Source of the DNA: JAALLB01 sp964502215
Lineage (GTDB): Bacteria > Pseudomonadota > Alphaproteobacteria > Rhizobiales > Rhizobiaceae
DNA: 64,000 bases
Direction: 5' to 3'
NCBI GenBank assembly: GCA_964502215.1
Contig: CAZCUN010000003.1
Location: 1 to 64,000 of the forward strand
The stretch's first letter is position 1, and every line of letters begins with the position of its first letter. Both the position numbers and the translations under genes were made by a program. The notes beneath the pieces are model-generated. The model was not told the origin of the DNA. It saw only the letters and a program-made list of their open reading frames with translations, and made no database searches. Of this stretch, positions 26,218 through 35,625 are shown in pieces.

Positions 26218-27246
26218 ATGATACGTAAACTCACACCAGAACACTTGAAGGAATGTCGTAAGATTATTCGCGAAGGTTCAAAAAGTTTCTACTTTGCTTC
26301 CCTCTTATTACCTTCAGAAATTAGATTGGCAGCTAATGCACTTTATGCTTTTTGCAGAGTATCAGATGATATTGCCGACGCACCTGGGTCTGACTTGGAA
26401 GCAGTAAATCGTTTGCGAGATAGGCTTGATAGAGCATACCAAGGCAACCCTTATGACCATGCAGCAGATTGCGCTTTTGCAGAAGTCGTTGCTCAATATG
26501 AAATTCCAAAGCTTGTTCCGCTTTCAATGATTGAAGGCTTTGAATGGGATGTAACTGGCAAGACGTATGAAAATCTAAGCGATGTAATTGATTATTCTGC
26601 AAGAGTTGCGGGAACTGTTGGCATCATGATGAGCATGTTAATGGGTAGACGCGAGCGTGCAACGCTTGCCAGAGCCTGTGACCTTGGCCTTGCCATGCAA
26701 CTCATAAATATCTCACGTGATGTAGGAGAAGATGCGCGCAACGGGCGGGTTTATCTGCCAGCAGATTGGTTGGCTGAGGCTGGTGTTGACCGTGATGAAT
26801 TATTAGCCAATCCAACGTTTACGCCAGAACTTGGGTCTGTTGTGGAGCGTCTTTTAGATAAGGCAGATGAAATATATGAAAGAGCTTGGACAGGGATAGC
26901 TGACCTACCTTCTTCTTGCCGTCCAGGCATTCGAGCGGCTGCACTTGTTTATAATGAGATTGGCACAATGGTCAGAGTCAATGGCTTTAACTCAGTTGAC
27001 CATAGAGCTTATACAACCCGAAGCAGAAAGCTGGGTCTTATGCTGCAAGTGCCAGGCAAACCGTTTGATATCATTTCATGTGACCAAAGCGAACCTTTGC
27101 CAGAAGTGACTTACCTTGTTGATGCAGCTCAAAAAGAGTTTGACCTCCCATCAGGGGATGCTGAGTGGGTTGTTGATTTATTCACCAGAATGAAACAACA
27201 AGATATTGATTATTTGGCTAACGCTAAAGCACAAAGTTCGAGGTAA
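26218..27246 (+). CDS. crtB: Phytoene synthase
   Basis: Joins two geranylgeranyl diphosphates to phytoene. The 342-residue protein has the squalene/phytoene-synthase fold with the first Asp-rich motif DDIAD at 50-54 and the second in NISRDVGEDARNGRVYLP (about 163-180). The ATG directly follows the crtI stop (one base between), so the genes are coupled. Confidence 0.96.
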   Translation: MIRKLTPEHLKECRKIIREGSKSFYFASLLLPSEIRLAANALYAFCRVSDDIADAPGSDLEAVNRLRDRLDRAYQGNPYDHAADCAFAEVVAQYEIPKLVPLSMIEGFEWDVTGKTYENLSDVIDYSARVAGTVGIMMSMLMGRRERATLARACDLGLAMQLINISRDVGEDARNGRVYLPADWLAEAGVDRDELLANPTFTPELGSVVERLLDKADEIYERAWTGIADLPSSCRPGIRAAALVYNEIGTMVRVNGFNSVDHRAYTTRSRKLGLMLQVPGKPFDIISCDQSEPLPEVTYLVDAAQKEFDLPSGDAEWVVDLFTRMKQQDIDYLANAKAQSSR

Positions 27247-27251
27247 CATCA

Positions 27252-27407
27252 ATGGACATAAAAAGCTGGATAGGTGTGATAGAGCTGATCTCAGTTTTCG
27301 GGTTGTTCATCTTGTTTTGTTGGTGGCAACTTCGAAGTCTTGATAAGCTTGATAAAGCAGAGGCAGACAAAGAAGAACTTGAAGTGACAAATAAGATTGC
27401 TGACTAA
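27252..27407 (+). CDS. 51-residue single-span membrane protein after crtB
   Basis: A small frame opens 5 bp after crtB. Residues 6-25 form one hydrophobic, Trp-rich helix (WIGVIELISVFGLFILFCWW), followed by a highly charged tail of Lys, Asp and Glu (26-51). The spacing to crtB, the AGGTAACATCA lead and clean protein-like composition favour a real gene. It ends with a 4-bp tail-to-tail overlap with crtC. I do not recognise it; many PGCs have a membrane gene (tspO) near crtB, but this is far too short to be TspO. Confidence 0.6.
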   Translation: MDIKSWIGVIELISVFGLFILFCWWQLRSLDKLDKAEADKEELEVTNKIAD

Positions 27408-28366
27408 CGTTTTACACGCGGCATTCTGAACGGCAACAAACACCGTACCCATTGACTTGCAAAGCGATCACAATCCAAACTTTCATGAACGGCAACAATA
27501 TCCTCACCATTGAACTGAGTTTGAATTTGCGAGCGCGTATAAAAAGGCGTGTCTTCCAACATGCTTAAAGTTTGAGGCGCATATCCTTCTTCAACAAGTG
27601 TAGAACGTGGCACCCGCCAAATCGTTCCCTTTGAAAGCATTTTTCTGGGTGGGACTTTGATGTTTTGAACGTTTCCATTCTTATTAATCTTCAAAGCAAG
27701 TTGACGATTTTCGCCATCTCTCGTGAAGGCGTCGTATAAGATACCAGTTCCATCTTTAAGGTGTCCACGTGACCAATCCCAATTTTTAAAACCTGCCTCA
27801 AGGGGTTCACTTCCCCAATTAGAATCGATATAGCCACTGCCTTGCCAGTTTAAGTCAGGTTTGTTGAACTGAACTTCTGCATGTGCAAGTGGCGCAATCG
27901 GTTGCCAAAAGTGTTTTCCATTGCCATCCAATTGAAAAGAAGATGTTGTGAGCGCATGAGGTGTAAGACGTATTGTGCCTTCAACTTTACGAAAGATGGG
28001 GTTAGCCCATTCATTAATTCTAATGACAAGCGTATCGCCATCCCATTCAAGATCGCTTGGTCCTATAACAAGGCGATTGGTGCTTTGTTGAAGTCCCTCT
28101 TCACCACGCTCTGTCATCGTCCATCGTTTAACGCCTTTGCCATAAAGCCCCACATTAAGCGCTACGTGATTGTTGGGGTTATGTCGCCCTGACCATGCAT
28201 AATAAGGTGAGAAAACAGAACCAATCATCGCAATTATTGAAAACCCAAATTGGCCATCATCGCTGATAGCATCTGCATACCACCAGCCATAACCTTGGGG
28301 TGAAACTGTCTTGCTAAAGTCTGGGCCATTAATTTGATTGTGAAGATTTGAATTTTGATTAAGCAA
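27404..28366 (-). CDS. crtC: Carotenoid 1,2-hydratase (hydroxyneurosporene synthase)
   Basis: Adds water across the 1,2 double bond of neurosporene or lycopene. The product shows the family segments QGYGWWYADAISDDGQFG, IGSVFSPYYAWSGR, and the WNxEPLExGFKNWDWSRG-like region. The best start is a TTG at 28366: GGAGAAAATCC lies just before it, and it overlaps the crtD stop by 8 bp. That gives 320 residues; an ATG at 28438 would lie deep in crtD. The gene is co-transcribed with crtD. Confidence 0.9.
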   Translation of the reverse strand: MLNQNSNLHNQINGPDFSKTVSPQGYGWWYADAISDDGQFGFSIIAMIGSVFSPYYAWSGRHNPNNHVALNVGLYGKGVKRWTMTERGEEGLQQSTNRLVIGPSDLEWDGDTLVIRINEWANPIFRKVEGTIRLTPHALTTSSFQLDGNGKHFWQPIAPLAHAEVQFNKPDLNWQGSGYIDSNWGSEPLEAGFKNWDWSRGHLKDGTGILYDAFTRDGENRQLALKINKNGNVQNIKVPPRKMLSKGTIWRVPRSTLVEEGYAPQTLSMLEDTPFYTRSQIQTQFNGEDIVAVHESLDCDRFASQWVRCLLPFRMPRVKR

Positions 28367-29861
28367 GGATTTTCTCCGCAGCCAATATGCCAGACATTGT
28401 TGCCATAGGAACGCCAGGGCCTGGGTGTACGCTTCCACCTGCTAGATAAAGACCTGGAATTTTAGTCTCGCACCCAGGCCTTGCAAAAGAAGCTGTCCAG
28501 CCATGCGATGCTCGCCCATAAAGTGCGCCACCAGAACCAGGGAAAAGTTTTTCAAAGTCAGCGGCTTGCGTTTCTATTGCGGATTGGGGTTCAATTTGAA
28601 GCCCACATTTTTCTGCAATAGCAATCATATCATTCTGACAAGCTTGAATTTCATCACTAGACAATCGCTTTGTATCACCAAATGCTGGAGAGTTTATCAG
28701 GCATAAAAGACGTTCATCGCCTGCACAAGTTTTTTCAAAATGATCACTTCGGTCTTGTGCACAGATATATAGTGTTGGTTTTTTAGGTATTTGTCTTTGC
28801 CTGAATATCGTATCAAACTCAAGTTTATAATCCTCTGAAAATAACACGTTATGTCGATGTAAATCCATGCCTTTGGTCTTGGCTGTCATTGACCAAGTTA
28901 GCGCTGATAAAGAACGTTTGTGAGGGGGTACAATCATTGAGCCTGCGTTTGCGCCTGATAAAAAATCAGTCGTTAATCTAGAAACATCCCCGCAATAAAT
29001 AACTTTATTGGCAGTTAGAATATCACCGTTTTCAAGAACAACACCGCCAGTTTTTGAGTTTTGGATAAGCATATTTTTTACGTTAGTATTACTGTGGAAT
29101 TTAACGCCTTGCTGCTTGGCTACCTTTAACATTGCTTGTGCAAGTTTATGCATTCCACCTTTGATAAGCCACACCCCTTCTTGTTCGACATGAGCGATCA
29201 ACATTAAGGTTGCTGGCGCTAGATAAGGTGATGAACCGACATAAGTTGCATACCGCCCAAAGAGTTGTTGTAATCGCGGGTCAGGAAAATATCGCCCAAG
29301 CGCACTCCATAACGTATTTAAAGGCTTTAAACCCCATAGTGCTTTTAAGTTTGTAAAACCAACACGATTTGCCAAGTCAAAGGGTGAGGGGCGTTGAGCG
29401 CCAATCATCGTATCTTTTAGGGTCTCAAAGATTGCGCCTGCATCTTCGCAAAACTCTAAATAACCTTTGGCATTTTTTGCATCAAAGAAGTCACCTATCT
29501 TATCAGCTGATTGCTGACGGTCAGCATGAAGGTCAAATGTTCCTGATGTATCCCAAGCATGGCGCGCTAAGATATCAGCTTTTTCAAGCGTAACATGATC
29601 TTCAATTTTCGTTCCTGCCATATCAAAAAGTTGATCAAAAATATATTTCATCGTGAAGACAGTTGGCCCTGAATCAATGCCGCCAATATCACAAGCAATT
29701 TCTCGCATTTTACCGCCTGGATAAGCCTGTGTTTCAAGCAGAGTTACGTCTTCTCCTTGTGATGCAAGCGTAATGCTTGCGGCTAAACCAGCCATGCCAG
29801 CACCAATAATTATCGTACGGTTTGCCCCCTCGACAGTTTTTTCAACTGTTACATTCAACAC
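28359..29861 (-). CDS. crtD: Methoxyneurosporene dehydrogenase (carotenoid 3,4-desaturase)
   Basis: A CrtI-like FAD enzyme that introduces the 3,4 double bond into hydroxylated or methoxylated carotenoids of the spheroidene pathway. The FAD motif IIIGAGMAGLAASITLASQG is at the N-terminus and the signature LYLAGGSVHPGPGVPMA near the C-terminus. The likely start is GTG at 29861 behind AGGAG, giving 500 residues; longer frames would run into the operator region. It diverges from crtE. Confidence 0.93.
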   Translation of the reverse strand: MLNVTVEKTVEGANRTIIIGAGMAGLAASITLASQGEDVTLLETQAYPGGKMREIACDIGGIDSGPTVFTMKYIFDQLFDMAGTKIEDHVTLEKADILARHAWDTSGTFDLHADRQQSADKIGDFFDAKNAKGYLEFCEDAGAIFETLKDTMIGAQRPSPFDLANRVGFTNLKALWGLKPLNTLWSALGRYFPDPRLQQLFGRYATYVGSSPYLAPATLMLIAHVEQEGVWLIKGGMHKLAQAMLKVAKQQGVKFHSNTNVKNMLIQNSKTGGVVLENGDILTANKVIYCGDVSRLTTDFLSGANAGSMIVPPHKRSLSALTWSMTAKTKGMDLHRHNVLFSEDYKLEFDTIFRQRQIPKKPTLYICAQDRSDHFEKTCAGDERLLCLINSPAFGDTKRLSSDEIQACQNDMIAIAEKCGLQIEPQSAIETQAADFEKLFPGSGGALYGRASHGWTASFARPGCETKIPGLYLAGGSVHPGPGVPMATMSGILAAEKILA

Positions 29862-29897
29862 AATAAATAATCTCCTGCTTGCATTATGAATAAATAT

Positions 29898-29941
29898 CGT
29901 CAATATTAAATGACAAGTCAAATTGTCAAATTAATTAGACA
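29898..29941. promoter_or_regulatory. Tandem PpsR/CrtJ-type operators, crtD/crtE divergent promoter
   Basis: CGTCAATATTAAATGACA (29898-29915, one mismatch) and a perfect TGTCAAATTAATTAGACA (29924-29941) are exactly 8 bp apart in the 108-bp gap between the divergent crtD and crtE. ATGACA of the first site and TAATTA inside the second would serve as -35/-10 towards crtE. Confidence 0.75.
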
Positions 29942-29969
29942 TAATGATTTGGCTTAATTGGAGGATAAA

Positions 29970-30839
29970 ATGGAAGCTGTTGCTCGCATAGAGGCGTGTC
30001 TTGAAACTGCCATAGAAATGGCGACTGCTAATTCGTGTCCTCCAAAACTTGCAAAAGCAGTTCGATATTCAGTTTTTCCAGGGGGTGCACGCGTGCGCCC
30101 TTTGCTTACTTTATCTGTAGCAGCTGCTTGTTCTTGTAAGGATGGCGAAGTGGCAGAAGGTGCCGCAGCTGCAATTGAAATGTTGCATTGCGCTTCTCTT
30201 GTTCATGACGATTTACCTTGTTTTGATGATGCGGATTTAAGACGTGGGCATCCAAGTGTTCATGCTTTGCATGGACAACCTTTAGCAGTACTTGCAGGCG
30301 ATGCGCTTATTGTTGAGGCGTTTAATACAATTACGAGAGCATGTGCAAAACGCCCAGAACGACTTGCACCTCTTATTACTACGATTGCTTCATCCGTTGG
30401 AATGTCTGGTGGGATAATCGCTGGGCAAGCTTGGGAAAGTGAAAGCAAAATCAATGTTTCGGAATATCATCGTGCCAAAACGGGCTCCCTGTTCGTTGGT
30501 GCGGTGACATCGGGCGCTATAGCTGCGGGTTCAGACCCGTCGCTATGGCGTCCTCTTGGAGAACAAATCGGCGAAGCCTATCAAATTGCTGATGATTTGT
30601 TGGATGCTGTTGGTACGGTTCAAGAAAGCGGCAAGCCAGTTGCTCAAGATACAAACCTATCTAGGCCTAGTGCTGTTTCCAGATATGGCCTTGAGGGTGC
30701 AATGTCTCGCTTGAAATCGATTGTAAATGATGCGGCAAACTCTATTCCTGAGTGCAAAGGCAGTGACGAATTACGCGAATTAATAGTTGCACAAGCAACC
30801 CGTCTTGTTCCTGCAAAACTTGCAAAAAACGCAGCATAA
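29970..30839 (+). CDS. crtE: Geranylgeranyl diphosphate synthase
   Basis: A trans-prenyltransferase making C20 diphosphate for carotenoids and the bacteriochlorophyll tail. The 289-residue product has the first Asp-rich motif DDLPCFDD (about 78-85) followed by LRRGHPS, and the second DDLLD (about 209). The ATG at 29970 has GGAGG at 29959-29963. It heads the superoperon crtE-crtF-bchCXYZ-pufQBALM; crtF follows after 17 bp. Confidence 0.95.
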   Translation: MEAVARIEACLETAIEMATANSCPPKLAKAVRYSVFPGGARVRPLLTLSVAAACSCKDGEVAEGAAAAIEMLHCASLVHDDLPCFDDADLRRGHPSVHALHGQPLAVLAGDALIVEAFNTITRACAKRPERLAPLITTIASSVGMSGGIIAGQAWESESKINVSEYHRAKTGSLFVGAVTSGAIAAGSDPSLWRPLGEQIGEAYQIADDLLDAVGTVQESGKPVAQDTNLSRPSAVSRYGLEGAMSRLKSIVNDAANSIPECKGSDELRELIVAQATRLVPAKLAKNAA

Positions 30840-30856
30840 TTTTGAGGTAATGAGCA

Positions 30857-31969
30857 GTGTCGCTTTATGATGTCTGGCTTGATTTCCAAGAAAAGTGCCT
30901 GACTTCTCAAAAATTCCACGATTTTGCAACTAAATTTCCGCTTACCAGACCTATTGTCCGTAAACGTCAAAGCGAGCTGTTTGATATCGTTTCAGGCTTT
31001 GTCTATTCACAAATTTTAAGTGCTTGCGTTGAGTTAGGCCTGTTCTCGCACCCTAAAATGAAAGCGCCAGGGGCAACGCTAGAAGAAATTTCAGAAATTA
31101 CAAAACTTGGCTTAGATGAGACAAGACGTTTAATGGATGGCGCTGTTTCTCTTAGGTTGTTTGAAAAACGCCATGGAAAATATCGCTATGGTGATTTAGG
31201 TGCTGCCCTTTCAATCAACAAAGGTGTCTTGGCTATGATAGGTCACCATGGCGAGTTTTATAAAGATCTTATAGAGCCAATCGAGCTTCTAAAATCAGGC
31301 AGACGTGAGACGCATTTATCACGCTATTGGGATTATGCCAGAAACGATGACCCAGCAGCTGTTGATGGGGAAAAAGTAAGCGCTTATAGCGAGCTCATGA
31401 GTGAAAGCCAACTGATGGTTTCCAAAGAGGTTCTAGCAAGCTTTAATTTTTCATCGTTTAAAACACTATTAGATGTTGGTGGCGGACAAGGAACATTCTT
31501 AACTTGCATAGCTGAGTCTTACACAGACCTTGAAATTAAGCTGTTTGATTTGCCAGAAGTTGCAAAACGCGCAGAAGCCACTTTTGTTAGTAATGAGTTA
31601 TCCACAAGAGCCACGTGCTATGGTGGTTCATTCTTCGATGACGATCTGCCGAAGGGAGCTGATTTAATTTCGTTGGTAAGAATTCTTCATGACCATGACG
31701 ACGAACCTGTCATGAAAATTTTGGCTGCAGTGTATAAAGCTTTGGACAAAGGTGGGCAATTAATCGTTTGCGAACCTATGTCTACAGGTAATTCAGCTCA
31801 TAGAATCGCAGATGCTTACTTTAACTTCTATCTGTACGCGATGGGTAGCGGACGCCCTAGAACACCAGATTATTTGATGAAAATGTTAAAAGAAGTAGGT
31901 TTTTCTCATGTCAGAAGCGAAAAAGTCCGATCTCCTTTGATTACAAGCATCCTTGTTGGGGAAAAATAA
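30857..31969 (+). CDS. crtF: Hydroxyneurosporene/demethylspheroidene O-methyltransferase
   Basis: Methylates the C1 hydroxyl of hydroxylated carotenoids with S-adenosylmethionine. The 370-residue protein has an N-terminal winged-helix dimerisation domain (about 30-110) and a C-terminal methyltransferase domain with LLDVGGGQGTF (about 205-215) and the HDHDDE segment. Start is GTG at 30857 behind TTGAGGTAA. Together with crtC and crtD it defines the spheroidene branch. Confidence 0.94.
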   Translation: MSLYDVWLDFQEKCLTSQKFHDFATKFPLTRPIVRKRQSELFDIVSGFVYSQILSACVELGLFSHPKMKAPGATLEEISEITKLGLDETRRLMDGAVSLRLFEKRHGKYRYGDLGAALSINKGVLAMIGHHGEFYKDLIEPIELLKSGRRETHLSRYWDYARNDDPAAVDGEKVSAYSELMSESQLMVSKEVLASFNFSSFKTLLDVGGGQGTFLTCIAESYTDLEIKLFDLPEVAKRAEATFVSNELSTRATCYGGSFFDDDLPKGADLISLVRILHDHDDEPVMKILAAVYKALDKGGQLIVCEPMSTGNSAHRIADAYFNFYLYAMGSGRPRTPDYLMKMLKEVGFSHVRSEKVRSPLITSILVGEK

Positions 31970-31980
31970 ACAACAATTAC

Positions 31981-32024
31981 TGTCACTTATGGTTGACAAT
32001 ATTTTTTGTCCAAATAATATTACA
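31981..32024 (+). promoter_or_regulatory. Tandem PpsR/CrtJ-type operators and promoter upstream of bchC
   Basis: Two perfect TGT-N12-ACA palindromes, TGTCACTTATGGTTGACA (31981-31998) and TGTCCAAATAATATTACA (32007-32024), are 8 bp apart. TTGACA (31993-31998) and TAATAT (32015-32020), spaced 16 bp, form a promoter whose -35 is in the first site and -10 in the second. This is the arrangement known for CrtJ at bchC of Rhodobacter capsulatus. Confidence 0.85.
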
Positions 32025-32073
32025 TGTAGGGAGCCCATCTTATTTACGCTTAGCGTTCTAGATTGGGGATGTA

Positions 32074-33015
32074 ATGAAGGCTGACGCCATCATATTTGAA
32101 AAACCAGGCAGTCTGGTAGTAGATCAAGCAGAGTTAAATAACCCTGCAGATCAAGACCTTGTGGTTAAGTCACTTTGGAGTGGTATTAGCACGGGCACTG
32201 AAAGACTGTTATGGAATGGCGAAATGCCTGCATTCCCGGGTATGGGATATCCACTTGTCCCAGGGTATGAAACAGTTGGCGAGGTTGTTGATGCTTCTGC
32301 TGAAAATCGCCATCGTATTGGTGAGCGTGTATTTGTCCCAGGTTGTTCTGCTTATAAAGAAGTCCGTGGCCTATTTGGTGGCAGTGCTTCTAGTTTAGTC
32401 GTTAATACTGAAAAAGCTGTTCGCGTTGATGAGAGCTTAGGTGACCAAGCTTTGCTTTCTGCTTTAGCTGCAACCGCACATCACGCAATCCAAATTAATC
32501 CAAATAAGTTACCAGAGCTGATTGTAGGCAATGGCGTTTTAGGACGTTTGATTGCCCGCATTACAATTGCTCTTGGTGGTAAAGCACCAACGATATGGGA
32601 AACCAATCCAATCCGCCGTGATCAAAGTGAAGGCTTTCGGGTCATTGATCCTATTGAGGATGAGGGTGCAACTTATGGTTCTATCATTGATGTAAGTGGT
32701 GCAAGTGACATCCTAGATATGCTGGTTAAGCATCTTGCACATCGTGGTGAAATTACGCTCGCAGGCTTTTATTCAAAACGCGTTGATTTCGCATTTCCAT
32801 ACGCCTTCATGAAAGAGGCTTGCATTCGCATTGCTGCAGAATGGAAGCCAAATGACCTCGAAGCAATTAATCGTCTGACAGGCGAAGGGGTCTTGTCTTT
32901 CGAAAATCTCATCACACATAGCGCCACACCACAAAAGGCTGCATCTGCGTATGAAACTGCATTCAGTAATCCTGAATGTTTGAAAATGGTTTTAAACTGG
33001 GAAGAAAAAACATGA
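32074..33015 (+). CDS. bchC: 3-hydroxyethyl bacteriochlorophyllide a dehydrogenase
   Basis: Oxidises the C3 hydroxyethyl group of the bacteriochlorin to acetyl, the last ring step before esterification. The 313-residue zinc-type alcohol-dehydrogenase relative shows ISTGTERLLWNG, PLVPGYETVGEVV, and a Rossmann region with IVGNGVLGRL. GATTGGGGATGTA precedes the ATG at 32074. Its end overlaps the bchX start (ATGA). Confidence 0.95.
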   Translation: MKADAIIFEKPGSLVVDQAELNNPADQDLVVKSLWSGISTGTERLLWNGEMPAFPGMGYPLVPGYETVGEVVDASAENRHRIGERVFVPGCSAYKEVRGLFGGSASSLVVNTEKAVRVDESLGDQALLSALAATAHHAIQINPNKLPELIVGNGVLGRLIARITIALGGKAPTIWETNPIRRDQSEGFRVIDPIEDEGATYGSIIDVSGASDILDMLVKHLAHRGEITLAGFYSKRVDFAFPYAFMKEACIRIAAEWKPNDLEAINRLTGEGVLSFENLITHSATPQKAASAYETAFSNPECLKMVLNWEEKT

Positions 33016-34043
33016 TTGAAGATAATGGAAATAAGCCAAGCGCTGAGGGGCGCGAAGCTACAGACGTTAACATGTATGACTTTTTAAAAGATGAGGCTGC
33101 ACAAGAGCCTGATCCAGTTCATACAGGCGAAGTCACAAAAGAAACGCAAGTGATTGCCATTTACGGCAAGGGCGGCATTGGCAAAAGCTTTTCGCTTGCA
33201 AACTTGTCATACAACTTGGCGAAAAATGGTAAAAAGGTCTTGCTGATTGGTTGTGACCCTAAATCAGATACAACGTCACTTCTTTTTGGCGGCAAATCCT
33301 GCCCAACTATTATTGAAACCTCTGCCGCAAAGAAAGCAGCTGGTGAAGATGTAAAAATCTCAGATGTTTGCTTTAAACGCGATGGTGTTTTCGCCATGGA
33401 GCTTGGAGGCCCTGAAGTAGGTCGTGGCTGTGGTGGTCGTGGTATTATTCATGGCTTCGAGTTACTCGAAAAGCTTGGCTTTCACGAGTGGGATTTTGAT
33501 TATGTTCTACTCGATTTCCTAGGCGATGTAGTTTGTGGTGGCTTTGGTTTACCGATTGCTCGCGACATGTGTCAAAAGGTGATTGTTGTTGGATCAAACG
33601 ATCTACAATCGCTTTATGTAGCTAATAATGTTTGTTCTGCGGTTGAATATTTCCGCAAGCTTGGTGGTAATGTTGGTGTTGCAGGAATGCTCATCAATAA
33701 AGACGATGGTACAGGCGAAGCAGCAGCTTTTGCAAAAGCGGTTAACATTCCAGTGCTAGCGGCAATTCCACAAGATGAAGATATTCGTCGCAAGTCTGCA
33801 ATGTATGAAATCGTAGGCGATCCAGAAGGTCCTTGGGGGCCAATGTTCTCTGAACTTGCTCAAAACATGATGACAGCACCACCGCGTCAGCCAACACCGC
33901 TTGATCAAGATGGTTTGCTTGGCTTGTTCTCAGCAGATGAAACAGGTGCTGATTGGGTGCTTGAGCCAGCGCAACCAGAAGACATGTGTGACCCATCCGC
34001 CATTGTAACTGAATCCCTAGAAGTCGTTTACGACAACGTGTGA
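33012..34043 (+). CDS. bchX: Chlorophyllide reductase iron protein BchX
   Basis: ATP-dependent reductase component of chlorophyllide a reductase, which saturates ring B to give the bacteriochlorin. The 343-residue NifH-like protein has Walker A GKGGIGKS at 52-59 and [4Fe-4S] Cys in GRGCGGRG and DVVCGGFG. The start is taken at 33012 because of the four-base overlap with bchC; a longer upstream frame inside bchC is unlikely. Confidence 0.96.
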   Translation: MIEDNGNKPSAEGREATDVNMYDFLKDEAAQEPDPVHTGEVTKETQVIAIYGKGGIGKSFSLANLSYNLAKNGKKVLLIGCDPKSDTTSLLFGGKSCPTIIETSAAKKAAGEDVKISDVCFKRDGVFAMELGGPEVGRGCGGRGIIHGFELLEKLGFHEWDFDYVLLDFLGDVVCGGFGLPIARDMCQKVIVVGSNDLQSLYVANNVCSAVEYFRKLGGNVGVAGMLINKDDGTGEAAAFAKAVNIPVLAAIPQDEDIRRKSAMYEIVGDPEGPWGPMFSELAQNMMTAPPRQPTPLDQDGLLGLFSADETGADWVLEPAQPEDMCDPSAIVTESLEVVYDNV

Positions 34044-34050
34044 GCCATTG

Positions 34051-35625
34051 ATGATTGAAGACCTAACCCATATCGACGACCGTTCAGCAGAAGCTGAATG
34101 TGATACGTTGACAACACCAGAGGCGCCAGTATCTGGCGGTGATGGTATGGGGTGTCATGCAGGTGCAGATCAGATGATGGAAGCTGCCAAAAAGGCAGGT
34201 AAATCAGAAATCCTTGGCCAATATGCTGAGGATTATCCGCAAGGCCCGCACGACCAACCCCAAAGCATGTGCCCAGCATTCGGCTCTTTAAGAGTTGGGC
34301 TGCGCATGAAACGTACAGCGACAATCCTTTCAGGTTCTGCTTGCTGTGTTTACGGTTTAACCTTTACTTCGCATTTTTATGGTGCACGCCGCACAGTTGG
34401 CTATGTGCCATTTGATAGTGAAAGCTTAGTAACAGGCAAGCTCTATGAAGACATTCGTGATGCTGTTCATGAAATGGCTGACCCTGAAAAATACGATTGT
34501 ATCGTTGTAACAAGCCTATGTGTTCCAACTGCATCAGGTGTACCGCTGCAAATGCTACCAGACTCAATAGATGGTGTGCGTATTGTAGGTATTGATGTGC
34601 CAGGCTTTGGCATTCCTACCCATGCAGAAGCAAAAGATGTGCTTGCAGGTGCAATGCTAGCTTATGCCAGAAAAGAAGTTGAGAAAGGCCCTGTTCAAGC
34701 GCCTGATAATGCTTCTGGAAGCGGCAAGCCCCGCATTACAATGTTGGGCGAAATGTTCCCAGCCGACCCAATGGGCATCGGTGCAATGTTAGAACCAATG
34801 GGTTTAGAGGCCGGCACTGTCGTTCCAACCAGAGAATGGCGCGAATTATATTCAGCCATGGATTGTGGTGCAGTTGCAGCTATCCATCCATTCTACACAG
34901 CATCAGTTCGCCAGTTTGAAGCAATTGGTCGTAAGGTCGTTGGCTCTGCACCAGTTGGTGTTGAGGGAACTGAGGCTTGGCTTCGCAACATTGGTGAAAG
35001 CTGTAATGTAAGTGCGGCTGATATTGCAAAAGCACAAAACGCATTTTTGCCAGCGATAAAAAGCGCCTTGGATGCAACCCCAATCAAAGGTCGTATTACG
35101 CTTTCTGGCTATGAAGGTTCAGAACTTCTAGTCGCACGTCTCCTCATAGAAAGTGGTGCAGATGTGCGTTATGTTGGCTCTGCATGTCCAGCAACACGCT
35201 GGTCTGAAGATGATCGCGTATGGTTAGAATCAAAAGGCGTGCATGTAAAATTCCGCGCATCTCTAGAAGATGATTGTGCAGCGATGGAAGAGTTTAATCC
35301 TGACCTTGCAATTGGAACAACGCCTGTTGTTCAAAAAGCCAAGGAAAAAGGAACTCCAGCTCTTTATTTCACGAACCTAATTTCTGCTCGTCCATTGATG
35401 GGGCCTGCAGGCGCTGGTTCACTTGCTACTGTTATCAATACAGCCATTGCAAACAAATCTCGCTTTGATGCGATGACAGAGTTTTTTGATGGTGTGGGTA
35501 CAGGCCATACGGCAGGTGTCTGGGATAAAATGCCTGAAGATCGCCCGCAATTTAAAAAGAAATTTGCAGCCAAAGCGGCTCGCGCAGCTAACGCAGTAGA
35601 CTCAGGGGAGGCCGTAGGATCATGA
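34051..35625 (+). CDS. bchY: Chlorophyllide reductase subunit BchY
   Basis: NifD/K-like subunit that, with BchZ, binds chlorophyllide a and a [4Fe-4S] cluster. The 524-residue protein has conserved Cys in QSMCPAFGSLR, SGSACCVYGL and TSLCVPTASGVP. ATG at 34051 (a TTG codon immediately precedes it) follows the bchX stop by 7 bp; the end overlaps bchZ by four bases. Confidence 0.95.
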   Translation: MIEDLTHIDDRSAEAECDTLTTPEAPVSGGDGMGCHAGADQMMEAAKKAGKSEILGQYAEDYPQGPHDQPQSMCPAFGSLRVGLRMKRTATILSGSACCVYGLTFTSHFYGARRTVGYVPFDSESLVTGKLYEDIRDAVHEMADPEKYDCIVVTSLCVPTASGVPLQMLPDSIDGVRIVGIDVPGFGIPTHAEAKDVLAGAMLAYARKEVEKGPVQAPDNASGSGKPRITMLGEMFPADPMGIGAMLEPMGLEAGTVVPTREWRELYSAMDCGAVAAIHPFYTASVRQFEAIGRKVVGSAPVGVEGTEAWLRNIGESCNVSAADIAKAQNAFLPAIKSALDATPIKGRITLSGYEGSELLVARLLIESGADVRYVGSACPATRWSEDDRVWLESKGVHVKFRASLEDDCAAMEEFNPDLAIGTTPVVQKAKEKGTPALYFTNLISARPLMGPAGAGSLATVINTAIANKSRFDAMTEFFDGVGTGHTAGVWDKMPEDRPQFKKKFAAKAARAANAVDSGEAVGS

